Source: Adiantum capillus-veneris
Taxonomy: Eukaryota > Streptophyta > Polypodiopsida > Polypodiales > Pteridaceae
Reading direction: 5' to 3'
Length of the DNA stretch: 64,000 bases
NCBI GenBank assembly: GCA_014529385.2
Contig: CM043944.1
Coordinates: forward strand, 83,380,884-83,444,883
The position numbers were made by a program, and so were the translations under genes. Positions 34,050 to 45,600 of the stretch are shown in pieces; position 1 is the first letter of the stretch, and every line of letters begins with the position of its first letter. The notes under the pieces were generated by a model. The model was not told the DNA's origin. It did no database searches and was given only the letters and a program-made list of their open reading frames with translations.

Positions 34050-35097
34050 TCATAAAGCGACCATAGTATGATGGACGACTTCAATGATGGTCATAGGCCT
34101 TTGAGAGTTGACATACTCGGCCATGTCTTCATGTAGCCCATCACAAAACTGTTGTTTTTGTTCTCCAAAGTCTATCTTTTGGTAGACCATAGCTTTGAGA
34201 TGTAAATCCCAAAACGTGTCCACATACTTGTGGATAGACTCATTGCAAGATAGCTTCAAGATTCTCCATTCGGTAAGAACTTTGTCTTTGGCATCGCTTG
34301 CAAGAAATTGCTTCATTATGGAGACTCGAGTTTTCCATGTCTTTGGAGCTTCGCCACCATTGTTGGGCAAATTTTTGAAAATGCATAGCTACATGTCGTA
34401 GCTTAGAGGACTTCGTGAAGCCCTCATCTCCAAAGACTGCATCGAATTGCTAGATGAAGGCCAAGACTTTGTCCGTGGTGCTAAAAGTGCCATCATAGGT
34501 GAGAAAAGAGATGTTCTTTCCTCCCTCTTTGAAGTTCTTGAGCTTGTAGGACCTTTTCCAAGCAGCATAAGACTTTTGATGTCCTCTCCTCTTGAACTCG
34601 TTAGGAGATAAGCCACTGATTTCATTGAACCAGGAGGAAGATGGAGAAGAGGGTGACCACTTTCTCTCCCTTTTCTTCTTTTGATTCCTCTCTTCCTTCT
34701 CGGAATTACGAGGGGAAGGAATATATGATGAACTTTTCCTCTTGGGAGGAATTGAAGATTGTCGGGACCGTCGTCTTCATGGAGCCACATCTTCTGAAGG
34801 GTTTGGAGATTCACTTGTTTCTCTTTTGTATGATTCCTCGTCCTCTCTTTTTGGACAGAGTCTTCTTTTGGGAGTCACAACATGCCTCCTAAGATCTCTC
34901 TCTTCTTGGAGAGTTTGGAGAATCCCTTGGGTGTGAAGTTGTTGGGAAACTTTGGCTTGTAAAGCGGGGTTACACATGGCTTGTTGCAACCTAGTGACAA
35001 GATAGTTCATAAAAACGGGGGCATCATTAGTAGCACCTTCATGTGCAAAATCAAAGTTTTCATTATTCATTCTACTCTCTTTATTATTGTCAACCAT
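34050..35097 (-). pseudogene. element D gag
   Basis: The frames 35097-34777, 34814-34389 and 34370-34050 together correspond to a gypsy gag. The last includes DKVLTEWRILKLSCNESIHK followed by YVDTFWDLHLKAM, the conserved retrotransposon-gag helix region. Downstream (34010-33869) is Lys/Asn-rich sequence with no clear CCHC knuckle. Confidence 0.7.
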
Positions 35098-35489
35098 GCT
35101 AACTAAATTTATGTATATGTTACTTTGTTCTTTAGCAACCTTAAAACTTTAGTTGCAACTCTTCTTAACTTTTGAAAATTAGCACTCAAGCAGCCATACC
35201 CATGGTTTGGAGAGAGTTAATTGCAAAGAGTAGTGGAGAGGGTCTAACAATGCTTCATTGATATAGTTTCTGTTGAGGTTGCTAGTAGCTCAATAATGGT
35301 CAAGCCTCGAAAGACTCCATTGTTAAGTCTATAGTTTCCAAGGTGTACCTCAAAATTTGTCATTCCAATTGGGATAATAAATCCCTATCCCACTAACCCT
35401 CTTGCAATGGACAACTCCAACCTTTCATGGTTAACTTAAGGACCTCTCTTCTTAAGCAAGAAAAGAGAAACTAATAGCTTTGATACCAA

Positions 35490-35757
35490 TGTAACGGAAT
35501 AAGGTTAATAACATTGATTGTAGCCGAATTAAAGTGACAATAGTGCGCATTGCCTTAAGAGAATTCTAAATGAACATAGGGAGAGTACTTGATTAAAGAT
35601 ATCAAAATAAACATTATACCTAGTTAGCTTGGCATGAACAATACTTGCAAAAGAGAGAGAGAATTAGAGAAATTGCCAACAATTGAGTACCGGATTTACT
35701 TGGAGCCGGTCTCCCCTCCAAAAGGCTTTTATATTATAGGTTCTCCCGTAAAGAGAG
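35490..35757 (-). repeat. truncated 5' LTR of element D
   Basis: It matches 28583-28850. After ~35757 the sequence departs from the LTR, so about 1.2 kb is missing. The GATACCAATGT junction with the primer site is at 35482-35492. Confidence 0.85.
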
Positions 35758-37239
35758 AAGACCATATTAGGTAAAGTGGAAAAATTCCAATTCCCAGATT
35801 GGACAACTTTCAATATATCATGTACAAGGTGTTGACGTTTTGTACTAGACTAAACATTTGAAAGAAACATTGGCCAAGAAAAATTATGGTTTTGGGCGGT
35901 TGCACCATCAAGAGAATCTTGATGGTTGCACCATCAAGAGACTAGTACATTGATTCCATTGTCAATGTTTATAATCTATTGTCCTACGTACAACTTATCT
36001 TAGCATGGAGACATTGGTTTGAAGGCCCACAACTTGTTCAAGCTAAGGTCAAATGGAGTACCTGAATTTTTAGTTCAAGGTCCACCACTTGTCCAAGCTA
36101 GCACCCATTGAGAAATAAACCCACTTGTGCATGACATCAAAGCAACACACACCTCTAATCTAGAAATTCTTCACTTAAGGTACGGGCCATTTATAATGTG
36201 TAGCATATGTCAATTGCAACATAGGAAGGCTAGTTTCAAGGTGCATTTATCTAGGGTAGGCTAGGGTAGGCCTTCACTAATTTTTATGTAAACGCGTTTG
36301 CTTACCCTTTCACTAATTGTAGGTTCTAAAACTCTTTTATATGAGGACACAAAAATAAATGTTTTAGGCAAACATGCGTGCCAAGACCAAGATATTTCTT
36401 GCACATCCATGAATTCTCCATTCCATACTTGTAAGGTTTATTTTGATATCAAACATAAGTTTCTCCTAGTTACAAATGGATGTAACCTTGAGATGGAATG
36501 ATATGAAATTGCTAAAGAACAACAATAATTTTTTAAAAATATATCATGATGAAACACAACCATAATCTAGTAAAATGAGTCCCCAAAAACAAGGTGCAAT
36601 CTAGAACTACATTGAAATCTCCTTAGACTTGAATACACTCTAGTAATATAGTCAAGGCCCCTTAGACTAGGGTATAGTTCATCGACACATTATTGTTCTA
36701 AAGCAGGATACTTTGTCATTACATTGGATTCTCCTTTTAATTGGATACACTCTAGTAATACATGGAAGTCCTCTTAGAGTAGAGTGCACTCCATTACAAG
36801 TCCCTTAGAACAGAGCACGATCCATCACATAGGATTCTCCTTATAATAGCATACACTGGAGTAATACGTGAAGTCCCCTTAGAGAAGGGTGCACTCCGTG
36901 TACAAATAATTTTCTTTATAATAGGATACCCTGTAGAATACATGAAAGTCCCCTTAGAGTAGGGTGCACTCCATGCAAGTGTTCATCAAATTGACACATC
37001 TTTGTTTAAAAATAACCTTTGAATTATATAGTAATACAAATACACATCATACTAAAAGGACATCATCTAGCCATAAAAAGGATCATTGTCAACCTTCTTT
37101 AATGTTATCGTCTTGACACGTACACATGGAGGACTTGATTTGTCTCAAGATCACTATACTGATTTACAATTGTGTTACGAGTATAATCTCTCTTGTCTCT
37201 TACATACAACCATCCAAGTAACCATGGAATAATAGTTTC
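35758..37239. other. intergenic; degenerate ~105-bp tandem repeat and first dispersed satellite cores
   Basis: A repeat at about 36640-36970 has units CTAGTAATAC..GAAGTCC.CTTAGAG.AG at ~36645, 36750, 36855 and 36930. A hairpin pair ACCATCAAG/CTTGATGGT occurs at 35907-35935, with the ~24-bp unit repeated in tandem. A copy of the satellite core lies at 36079-36099. No gene is visible. Confidence 0.6.
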
Positions 37240-37840
37240 TTGCAAGAATCTTTGAAGCTACTCAGGTGTTTGCCTCCACATCTTTGGAAATATAAGATAT
37301 GTTCGTGGCATATTCCACATCATCCTATATGGACTATCATAAAAAATCAAGGTATTCTTTGCATCCAAATCCTCAAACATCTTCCAAATATCGCTCAAGT
37401 TTTTATGATAAAACCTTCTAAATCCTAATCTGATGTTTGGATTTTGGCAACAGTTGTTACTCATAAAGATCTTGAACTTGCTATAATGCTTTGGGAAACA
37501 TTTTTGTGTGATGTGTTTCACTCTTGTTAGGCTATAGCAACTCCATACCCACAGTTCAATATTCACCACACAAATCCAAAAACATTTCTGCGTCTAGGTG
37601 CACCGCATGATAAACTTCATCTTTGTCGTCCATAAGACTCATGTGTTGAGCCCAAGATGGCATAGAATCTCCCTGTTTCGTTTCAATTTTCTTCAAAAGG
37701 AGTCCTTCAAGGTCCAAAACAAGCACTCTTTTATTATTCTTGACAGCAAGTGGCAGGTGAAAAGGAGGTGATTGATATATACAACAAGGCCTTGGATGAG
37801 GTTGGTTGTGTGCTTCAAAACCTTCCTTCAAATCATGGCT
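37240..37840 (-). pseudogene. FCP1/NIF-type HAD phosphatase-like remnant 1
   Basis: Frame 37831-37556 contains KRVLVLDLEGLLLKKI, with DLEG where the FCP1/SCP family has the catalytic DxDG. It is followed by LDAEMFLDLCGEY. The continuation is in another frame, 37569-37258: VWSCYSLTRVKHITQKCF, then FYHKNLSDIWKMF, then NTLIFYDSPYRMMWN (usual DDSPYK), then PRTYLIFPKMW. Changes at both acid motifs (D to E, and D to Y) and the frameshift at ~37560 indicate a dead copy. Family members dephosphorylate RNA polymerase II C-terminal repeats, but the substrate of such plant paralogues is unknown. Confidence 0.7.
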
Positions 37841-38630
37841 ACAGATAGTCGACCCACTTTATTGTAGTGATGACTCTGTATTTGAAAAACAAGAAATTTA
37901 TTGTGTTTCAAAGAATACAAACAATTTCTACATTTTCTACACTATAGTAATATTAGATGCCAAAGTCCATCTTCAACTTACTCATTGCTATAAACAAATC
38001 CCAATTGAAAACCTTACAAAGCTTCACCATTTCTCCAAGATATGCTTCTTTGCAGCATGGAGAAAAGTAAGGCCTACCACCTGGCTAGGCTAGGCTCCAC
38101 TATGAATGGGAGAAAAGTAAGATCTACCATAGGTCAAAACTAGGCTTGATGATGAGGGGTCTCTTGTTTCAAGGTCTACCACTTGTCCAAGCTACAATAC
38201 ATACAATATAGTGGTGGATAGCTAAACTCGATTGGGAATGGGATAAAAGGTGCAAGGTCCACCACCTGTCCAACCTCTTAGGCTCTTTCTTAAATGTTTT
38301 CTTTCTCACTGCATGGAGGACTTGTGATATGTTTCCCATGAGGGGCTTTACCAAAAGGTGCAGCACCTGTCCAAGCTTGCTCCATGGAATATCTAGAAAC
38401 ATTTTTTTTGAGATCTGCAAGAAGAAACAAAAAGAAAAAATTTGATACCATGCACATGTATATTCAATATGTGAAACAAGGTTCAAGTCATAAAAGGTAC
38501 CTTAGGGGTGTGTTTTATTTATCCTTAGAAGATTGTTCTCAGCTTTGACCTTATTTATATAAACCTTTGTAGTGGTTGCCTTCAATGGCCCCTTTGTAGT
38601 ACATCCCAATTGCCTAGCTAGATTGATCAA
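37841..38630. other. intergenic with three dispersed satellite-core copies
   Basis: Cores CTACCACTTGTCCAAGCT (near 38175), CCACCACCTGTCCAAC (near 38254) and GCAGCACCTGTCCAAGC (near 38361) are present. No gene is seen. Confidence 0.5.
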
Positions 38631-38639
38631 TTGTGGTGC

Positions 38640-39735
38640 CTTCATCTTTCAATAGTTGTAACTTCCTTTTCCAGTATTTGGGCTCGTCTGATGTCATTGT
38701 TGTTAGTTTTGTCACTTGCTCGACTGTGTTTGCCTTCAAGGATAGCTTTACCTTTGTCATATTTTGTAGGAGTTATCCTTCTTGTAAAGAACACCTTGGC
38801 TGGCCAAGCATCATTTTTTTGCTTCCAATTCTCTTTGATTTCTTTATATTCACTCTCATTTGTCAATGCTGGCTGTCCGTAACAATTAGAGGCAATGAAA
38901 TTCCGCACATCCCTTGTCTCATCCAGCTCAAACAAGTAGGGAAGCAACTCCTCCAAGAGCATATTTTCAACCAGTTTTTCACCATCAAATTGGGATGGAA
39001 AATACAATTGTTTGCAGGGGAAATGCATCCCTTGTAAGGAGAGTCATCAATAAGCACTGTTCTTCGTAGGTCACATTCATATCTCATGGCAATTTTAGCT
39101 AGAGGCTTGAACATTGTCTCAATGATTGGATTGTCAGGTCTAAATAATTTATTGCTTTGACAAGTGGAGCAACCTTCTTGATTCCAAATTCCAAAGAAAG
39201 GCAATGTACCTTTTGCTAAGCTCTCTAGTGCTTTAAGAATTTAAAGCACATTGTTCCTAGTAGCCGTCGACCAAATTGCAACATTAAACCTCTGTAATAT
39301 AATCTTCAAGAATTGGATGCAACCTGGCCTAAGTATAATATATCTTTTTGGATCTAGTCACACTGACTGGTGGTGTGAGGACGTCTAAGGGGAACGTTTC
39401 AATAGCAGACCATCTAAATCCAAAATAATTGTGAGTATGGACTTCTCAACATCTGCACTAGATGAAGTAGCAACAAATGGAAATGGCTCTTGAGCAGACG
39501 TTTTAGTCTCTTTTTAAGTAGGTTGTATTGTTGGAGTAGGCATTTCTTTATTCTCACTATTGCAAGCTTGCTCAAGGTGCACATCACCATACTTTGGTAT
39601 AGACGTATCATCCACCTTGGGCATGTAAAAAATAATAGAACCAAGGGGTTCAACAATTTCAGACTCAACCACAGGGGCTTTATCTATCCCAATTTGCGAA
39701 TCTAAAAAACACAAATAACATTGGTTTCTCAAAAA
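38640..39735 (-). pseudogene. FCP1/NIF-type HAD phosphatase-like remnant 2
   Basis: Reading leftward on the minus strand: an N-terminal frame (39732-39514), then ILTIILDLDGLLLKR near 39440-39395 with the intact DLDG catalytic motif. Then a stop and shift, RFNVAIWSTATRNNVL with an internal stop (~39295-39240), GTLPFFGIWNQEGCSTCQ, and RRTVLIDDSPYKGC with the intact second acid motif (near 39055). A frameshift near 38990 follows, then FDGEKLVENMLLEELLPYLF and DETRDVRNFI. At least three stops or shifts break the gene. It differs enough from remnant 1 to be another subfamily. Confidence 0.7.
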
Positions 39736-40764
39736 TCACTAGAATTTAAATCACCAATTGTAAACATGTGGAAGTCAAACTTAGGAGTTTATTCAAGGTA
39801 AAATCAATATTATAAACCTTGCAACTATTGGTACACAAGGAAACACTAGTCTAGACTACAATCTTTTGTGACAAACTTGTACACCCTATACTTTAATAAA
39901 AATTAGTACTTAAGTGAATACTTAAAGCTACATAAAGTTAGCAACAACCATGATTTACTTGATTGAGATTTCATTCATTAAAAAGTCATATTAACGCATG
40001 TAATTAAGACTTCTATCCATATAAATACTTGAAAACATCAAATAAAGTTATGGTCAACAAACTATGTGTCTCTTCATTCAAGTTGACCAATAGTCTCAAC
40101 ACATGCATAGCCATAACCTCTTGATTTAATGTCTAAAGATAAGCCTTTATCCAAAGGTGTTAATTTTGGATGAAATATATAGCTACATTTTGGACACTCG
40201 TACAATGAGATGTATTTTTGTAATCAACACATTTCCCTTTTCTACAAATTTACAAATCCATGCCTAGTTAATCTCTCTCTTCTTCTATATTCAATTCTTC
40301 TCTCAATAGAGACCTTAATAGAAGCAAGGTCTACCACTTGTCCAAGCCAGTGCAAGGAAATGGATATTGTTTTAAGTCTACCACAATTAAACTCCACAGA
40401 AGGTTCACCACCACACTTGTTTGAATTAGCCTCCATGGAAGGTCCACCACTTGTCCAAGCTATATGGGGTTGTTTGAAGGTCTAACACACTTCTTGAGAT
40501 TGGGATCTATGTATGGTTCACCTACCCATGCCAGCCTTGAAAGTATAAAATAAAGGGGATAGTACGATGTCTAAAACTCATCAATTCAAGATCTTAAGTT
40601 TAGGTTAGTGTTTTTAAAAAAATCTAAGGGTTCATCACTCAAAAATTATAAGATTATTCTCTACATTTAAACCTTTAATTCTTGAAGATGAAAAAGATGG
40701 ACTCAAAAAATACTACATAAAACAGAACCTAACATTAAGAGTATCAAATCAACAAGAATAGATG
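39736..40764. other. AT-rich intergenic with two satellite-core copies
   Basis: Core copies occur at 40328-40348 and 40441-40461, about 113 bp apart, close to the long spacing in satellite S1. No coding region is seen. Confidence 0.5.
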
Positions 40765-42575
40765 TTAACATATACAAGAAGTCCAAAACATACATCCTTC
40801 CATTTCCAAGTAGGCCTCCATTGACAAAGGAGGTTGGTCTTCTTGTCCTTCTTCTTCTTGCGGAGAAATCTCTTCTCTAATGGACACATCGTCAGCTAGT
40901 TGCAAAGTAGGTTGTTGATCTTGAAGGCCAGCCCACTTTTCTATATCAGCATGGGCCTTAGCAAATTTGAGAAGCCTGGTTGCTAAGGTTCCTTGATCTT
41001 GCACGCTCTCAACTAAGCAGATGACATTTTTTTTTGTCTTCTTGTGCAACCAGAGAGCCATCATTAAAGAGATCTACAAGCTTGCGATCTTCAAAACAGT
41101 ATGTATGAATATAGTGCTTGACTAAAACTCTTTTTTTGGCTTCCAAATATTGCAAATATGGCATGCTTTCATTTTCTACTTGAAGCAAAGAACAATAATT
41201 GGTGGGATGTTGTTCCGATTTCCTTCTCAGGTCTTCAAATGCATTACCTTGTCCCATGAAGGCAATAACCACAAGGAATTGAATTGCTCCTTTGCAAGGT
41301 GATAATGGAAAGTGATGCAAGGCACCACAAAAATGGTATCTCACATTATCTCCCATACTCTAGAATGCACATTGAAATTTTGTGAGTTTAGAGAAATCTA
41401 TAAATGCAAGAAACACATCCCTCTGCAACTCCAATTGCTGCCCTTGATAGTCGTCCTGAATAGATCCATTGACTTCGCAAATGCCACAATATTTGACTGT
41501 AAGTTTGCTTGACATACTATTCTTTAGCCTCATCATTTGCAATGGAAAATATAACAGCTGCAACCATTGGAGGAGCATTTACAACAATACGAGACTTTTG
41601 AAATTTATACACATCAATCAATCTTTGAAATATCTCATTGTTTTTTTGTTCATTGTGAAGCAAAACTTTTGCGGCATAAATTGAATGCTGGCCATCAAGA
41701 ATCCAATAATGATAATCTTGTAGTTTTCCCTCTTGTACCTCTTCTGCTGCCAAAGGTGTACCTTGATTTGTCTTTGCATTTTGAACAAGCATTAAATATG
41801 CACACGTTGTAGGCTTAGTTGTGACTCCGAGAAAATCCAAATAGCATGCTTTCATCATGTTTTTCATCAATAGAACATACATTATAGTGATCAGGAGCCA
41901 ACCAACAATTTTGAATAGGGATATCAAACTCCTTATATTGGAAAGGGAAATAGCTTATATACTTATTGATTTCACCTGTATCTTTTTCTTGTCCTTTCAC
42001 GGCCTCTACCTCTAGAGCTTGTGAATCCATGATTCTCATCTTGGACGTTGAACCTTGTGTTGAGGATGCTAGAGATGCATTGTCTACATCCAAAATAGAA
42101 CTAGTTTCCTTAGGTGCTACTTTTTGCACTTTTTCTTGTTTATAGGGTGGTCATGAAGCTTTCACCTTCTTTCCCTATAGTGTGGCTATGATGGACCTTT
42201 GAAGTTGATCTTCCATGACACCTTGATTTGACTCTTCAATCTTCCATCCTCGAGAAAACATTGTCTCATCTTTATTTTGAAACATGCGTGAAATGCATAC
42301 GCTCTTGGAGATAATTGGAATTCTTCATTCATTGGGACTACAATATCAATGCATTCCACCTGTGGATGACCATCAACTGTAGAGATAGAGGCTTCCACTA
42401 CTTGGCCAACATCTTTAAATAGACTATCATTCTCTTTCTTTGCAATAAATATATGCACCTTATGAAATTGTGCACCCTCCACACCATGTATATCCAAATA
42501 CCAATTCCTTTGATCATTGCAACTATAGTCAATTGAGATGGCCACCTTTGTAACATTTCTTTTTGGTGCCATACC
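40765..42575 (-). pseudogene. large gene with ParB-like DGQHS motif, broken
   Basis: It starts MAPKRNVTKVAISIDYS at 42572 and runs open to 42186. It then continues in shifted frames 42129-41815 and 41927-41517, with YHYWILDGQHSIYAAKVLL, and then 41578-41009. That last stretch is one frame with a single TAG where TGG would fit the context. The final frame is 41064-40765, acidic at the end. The total is about 550 codons. DGQH(S/R)..AA is the signature of ParB/Srx-type N-terminal domains, which in bacteria bind CTP and in eukaryotic relatives act in phospho-transfer or are unknown. The other ~400 residues match nothing I recognise. At least three frameshifts and one stop suggest a pseudogene, although unrecognised introns could explain some of the frame changes. 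Confidence 0.55.
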
Positions 42576-42609
42576 TTCTTGGAAAAAAACAAATTTAGTT
42601 GTTACTTAA

Positions 42610-45600
42610 AAATATAGTCCACCACTTGTCCAACCTACTTCCAAGGTGGTTTGTAGGTCCACCACTTGTCCAAGCTAGCTCTACTGACACAAGCTATCTC
42701 TATTGTTTCAAGGTCAATGTGTGAATGGAGTGTAGCTACTATGTCTATTAGCATGAATGGTTTGGGGCAAAGGTCCACCACTTGTCCAACCTACTATCCA
42801 TTGTGTTATGGAGGCTTTAGCCCAAGGTGGCTTGAAGGTCCACCACCTGTCCAAGCTAACTCTATTGAAACAAGCTATCTCTATTGTTTTAAGTTCAACG
42901 TGTGAATTGAGTGTAACTCTCTATGTTTACTACCATGGATGGTTTGGGGCACAGGTCCACCCCTTGTCCAACCTACTATCCATTGTGTTATGGAGGTTTT
43001 AGCCCAAGGTGGTTTGAAGGTCCACCAGCTGTCCAAGATAGTTCTATTGAAACAAACTATCTATGTTGTTTCAAGGTCAATGTGTGAATGGAATGTACCT
43101 ACTATGTCTATTAGCATAGATGTTTTGGGGAAGAGGTCCACTGCTTGCCAAATCTACTATCCATTGTTATGGAGGTTTTTGTCCTAGGTGGTTTGAAGGT
43201 CCACATCTGTCCAAGTAGATCTATTGAAAGAAGCTATCTCTATTGTTTCAAGGTCAATGTGTGAAAGGAGTGTAGCTACTATGTTTACTACCATGGATAG
43301 ATTGGTACAGAGGTCCACTCCTTGTCCAACCTACTAATCATTGTGTTATGGAGGTTTTAGCCCAAGGTGGTTTAAAGGTCTACCATCTGTCCAAGCTAGC
43401 TCTATTGAATAGTCCTATCTTTATTGTTTGAAGGTCAATTTGTGAATGGATTGTAGCTACTAGATTTACTATCATGGATGGTTTGGGGGAGAAGTCCACC
43501 ACTTGTCCAACCTACAATCCATTGTGTTCTTGAGGTTTAGTCCAAAACGGTTTGAAGGTTCACCACCTGTCCTAGCTAGATAAATTGCACAGAGATACCT
43601 CTATTGTTTCAAATTCAATGTGTGAATGGAGTGTAGCTACTTTGCTTACTACCATGGATGGTTTGGGGCAAAGATCCACCACTTGTCCAACCTACTATCC
43701 ATTGTGTTATGGAGGTTTTAGCCCAAGATTGTTTGAAGGTCCACCATCTGTTCAAGTTAGCTCCATTGAAAGAGCTATCTCTATTGTTTCAAGGTCAATG
43801 TGTGAATGGAGTATAGCTACTTTGTTAACTACCATGGAAGGTTTGGGGTAGAGGTCCACCACTTGTCGAACCTACTATCCATTGTGTTATCAAGGTTTTA
43901 GCCCAAAGTTGTTTGAAGGTCCACCACCTCTCCAAGCTAGCTCTATTGAAAGAAGCTATCTCTATTATTTGAAGGTCAATGTGTGAATGGAGTGTAACTA
44001 CTATGTTTATTACCATGGATATTATGGGGCATAGATCCACCATTTGTCCAACCTACTATCCATCGTGTTATGGAGGTTTTAGCCCAGGGTGGTTTGAAGG
44101 TGGACCACCTGTTCAAGCTATCTCTAATGTTTCAAGGTCAATGTGTGAATGGATTGTAGCTATTATCTCTATTACCATGACTTCTGTTTGGGGCATAGGT
44201 CCACAATGTGTCCAACCTACTATCCCTTGTGTTATGGTGGGTTTAGCCCAAGGTGGTTTGGTCCACCACCTATCCAAGCTAGCTTTATTTAATAGTCGTA
44301 TCTCTATTTTTTGAAGGTCAATGTGTGAATGCAGTGTAGCTATTATGTTTACTACCATGGATGGTCTATGGCAAGCGTCCACCACTTGTCCAACCTACTA
44401 TCCCTTGTGTTATAAATTTTTTAGTCCAAGGTGGTTTGAAGGTCCACCACCTGTCTAAGCTAGCTCTATTGAAAGAAGCTATCTCTATTCTTTGAAGTTC
44501 AATGTGTGAATGGAGTGTAGCTACTATGTTTACTACCATGGATGGTTTGGGATAGAGGTCCACTGCTTGTCCAACCTGCTATTCATTGTGTTATGGATAT
44601 TTTAGCCCTATGTGGTTTAAAGGTCAGTCTATGAATGGAGTGTAGCTAATAAGTTTACTAACATGGATGGTTTGAGGCAGAGGTCCACCACTTGTCCAAC
44701 TTACTAACCATTGTGTAATGAAGGTTTTAGCCCAAGGTGGTTTAAAGGTCCACCACCTGTCCAAGCTAGCGTTATTGAATAGTCCTATCTCTAGTCTGAT
44801 CACGTGGATGTTTTGGGGTAGAGGTCCATCACTTTTCCAACCTACTATCCATTGTGTTATTGAGGTTCTAGCCCAAGGGTTTGAAGGTCTACCACCTGTC
44901 CAAGCTAGATCTATTGAAAGAAGCCATCTCTATTGTTTGAAGGTCAATGTGTAAATGGAGTAGAGCTACTATGTTTACTACCATTGATGGTTTGGACAGA
45001 GGTCCACCACTTGCCCAACCTACTAACCATTGCGTTGTGGAGGTTTTAGCCCAAGGTTGTTTGAAGATCCACCACCTATCCAAGCTAGCTCTATTGAAAG
45101 AATCTATCACTATTGCTTGAAGGTTAAAGTGTGAATGGGGTCTAGCTACTATGTTTACTACAATGGAGGGTTTGGAACAGAGGTCCATCACTTTTACAAC
45201 CTACTAACCATCGTGTTATGGAGGTTTTAGCCCAAGGTGGTTTGAAGGTCCACCACCTGTCTAAGCTAGCTCTATTGAATATTTCTATCTCTACTCTCAT
45301 AGCATGGATGGTTTGGGATAGAGGTCTAGCACTTGTCCAACCTACCATCCATTGTGTTATTGAGGTTTTAGCCCAAGGTGATTCGAAGGTCCACCACCTG
45401 TCCAAGCTAGCTGTATTGAAAGAAGATATCTCTATTGCTTGAAGGTGAATGTGTGAATGGAGTGTATCTACTATGTTTACTACCATGGATGGTTTGGGTA
45501 GAGGACCATCGCTTGTCCAACCTACTAGCCATTGTGTTATGCAGGTTTTAGCCCTATGTGGTTTGAAGGTCCACCACCTATCCAAGCTCGCTCTATTGAA

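Larger units (their letters stand above)
28583..35757 (-). mobile_element. element D: degenerate Ty3/gypsy chromovirus
   Basis: The 3' LTR (28583-30055) is complete. The 5' LTR survives only as its last ~268 bp (35490-35757), so the element is truncated on the right. The primer site TGGTATCAAAG lies at 35488 down to 35478, and the purine tract AAGAGAGAGGTAA abuts the 3' LTR. The order on the minus strand is gag, protease, reverse transcriptase, RNase H, integrase, chromodomain-like tail, which is Ty3/gypsy order. Many stops and frameshifts interrupt all domains, so it is not autonomous now. Confidence 0.88.
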
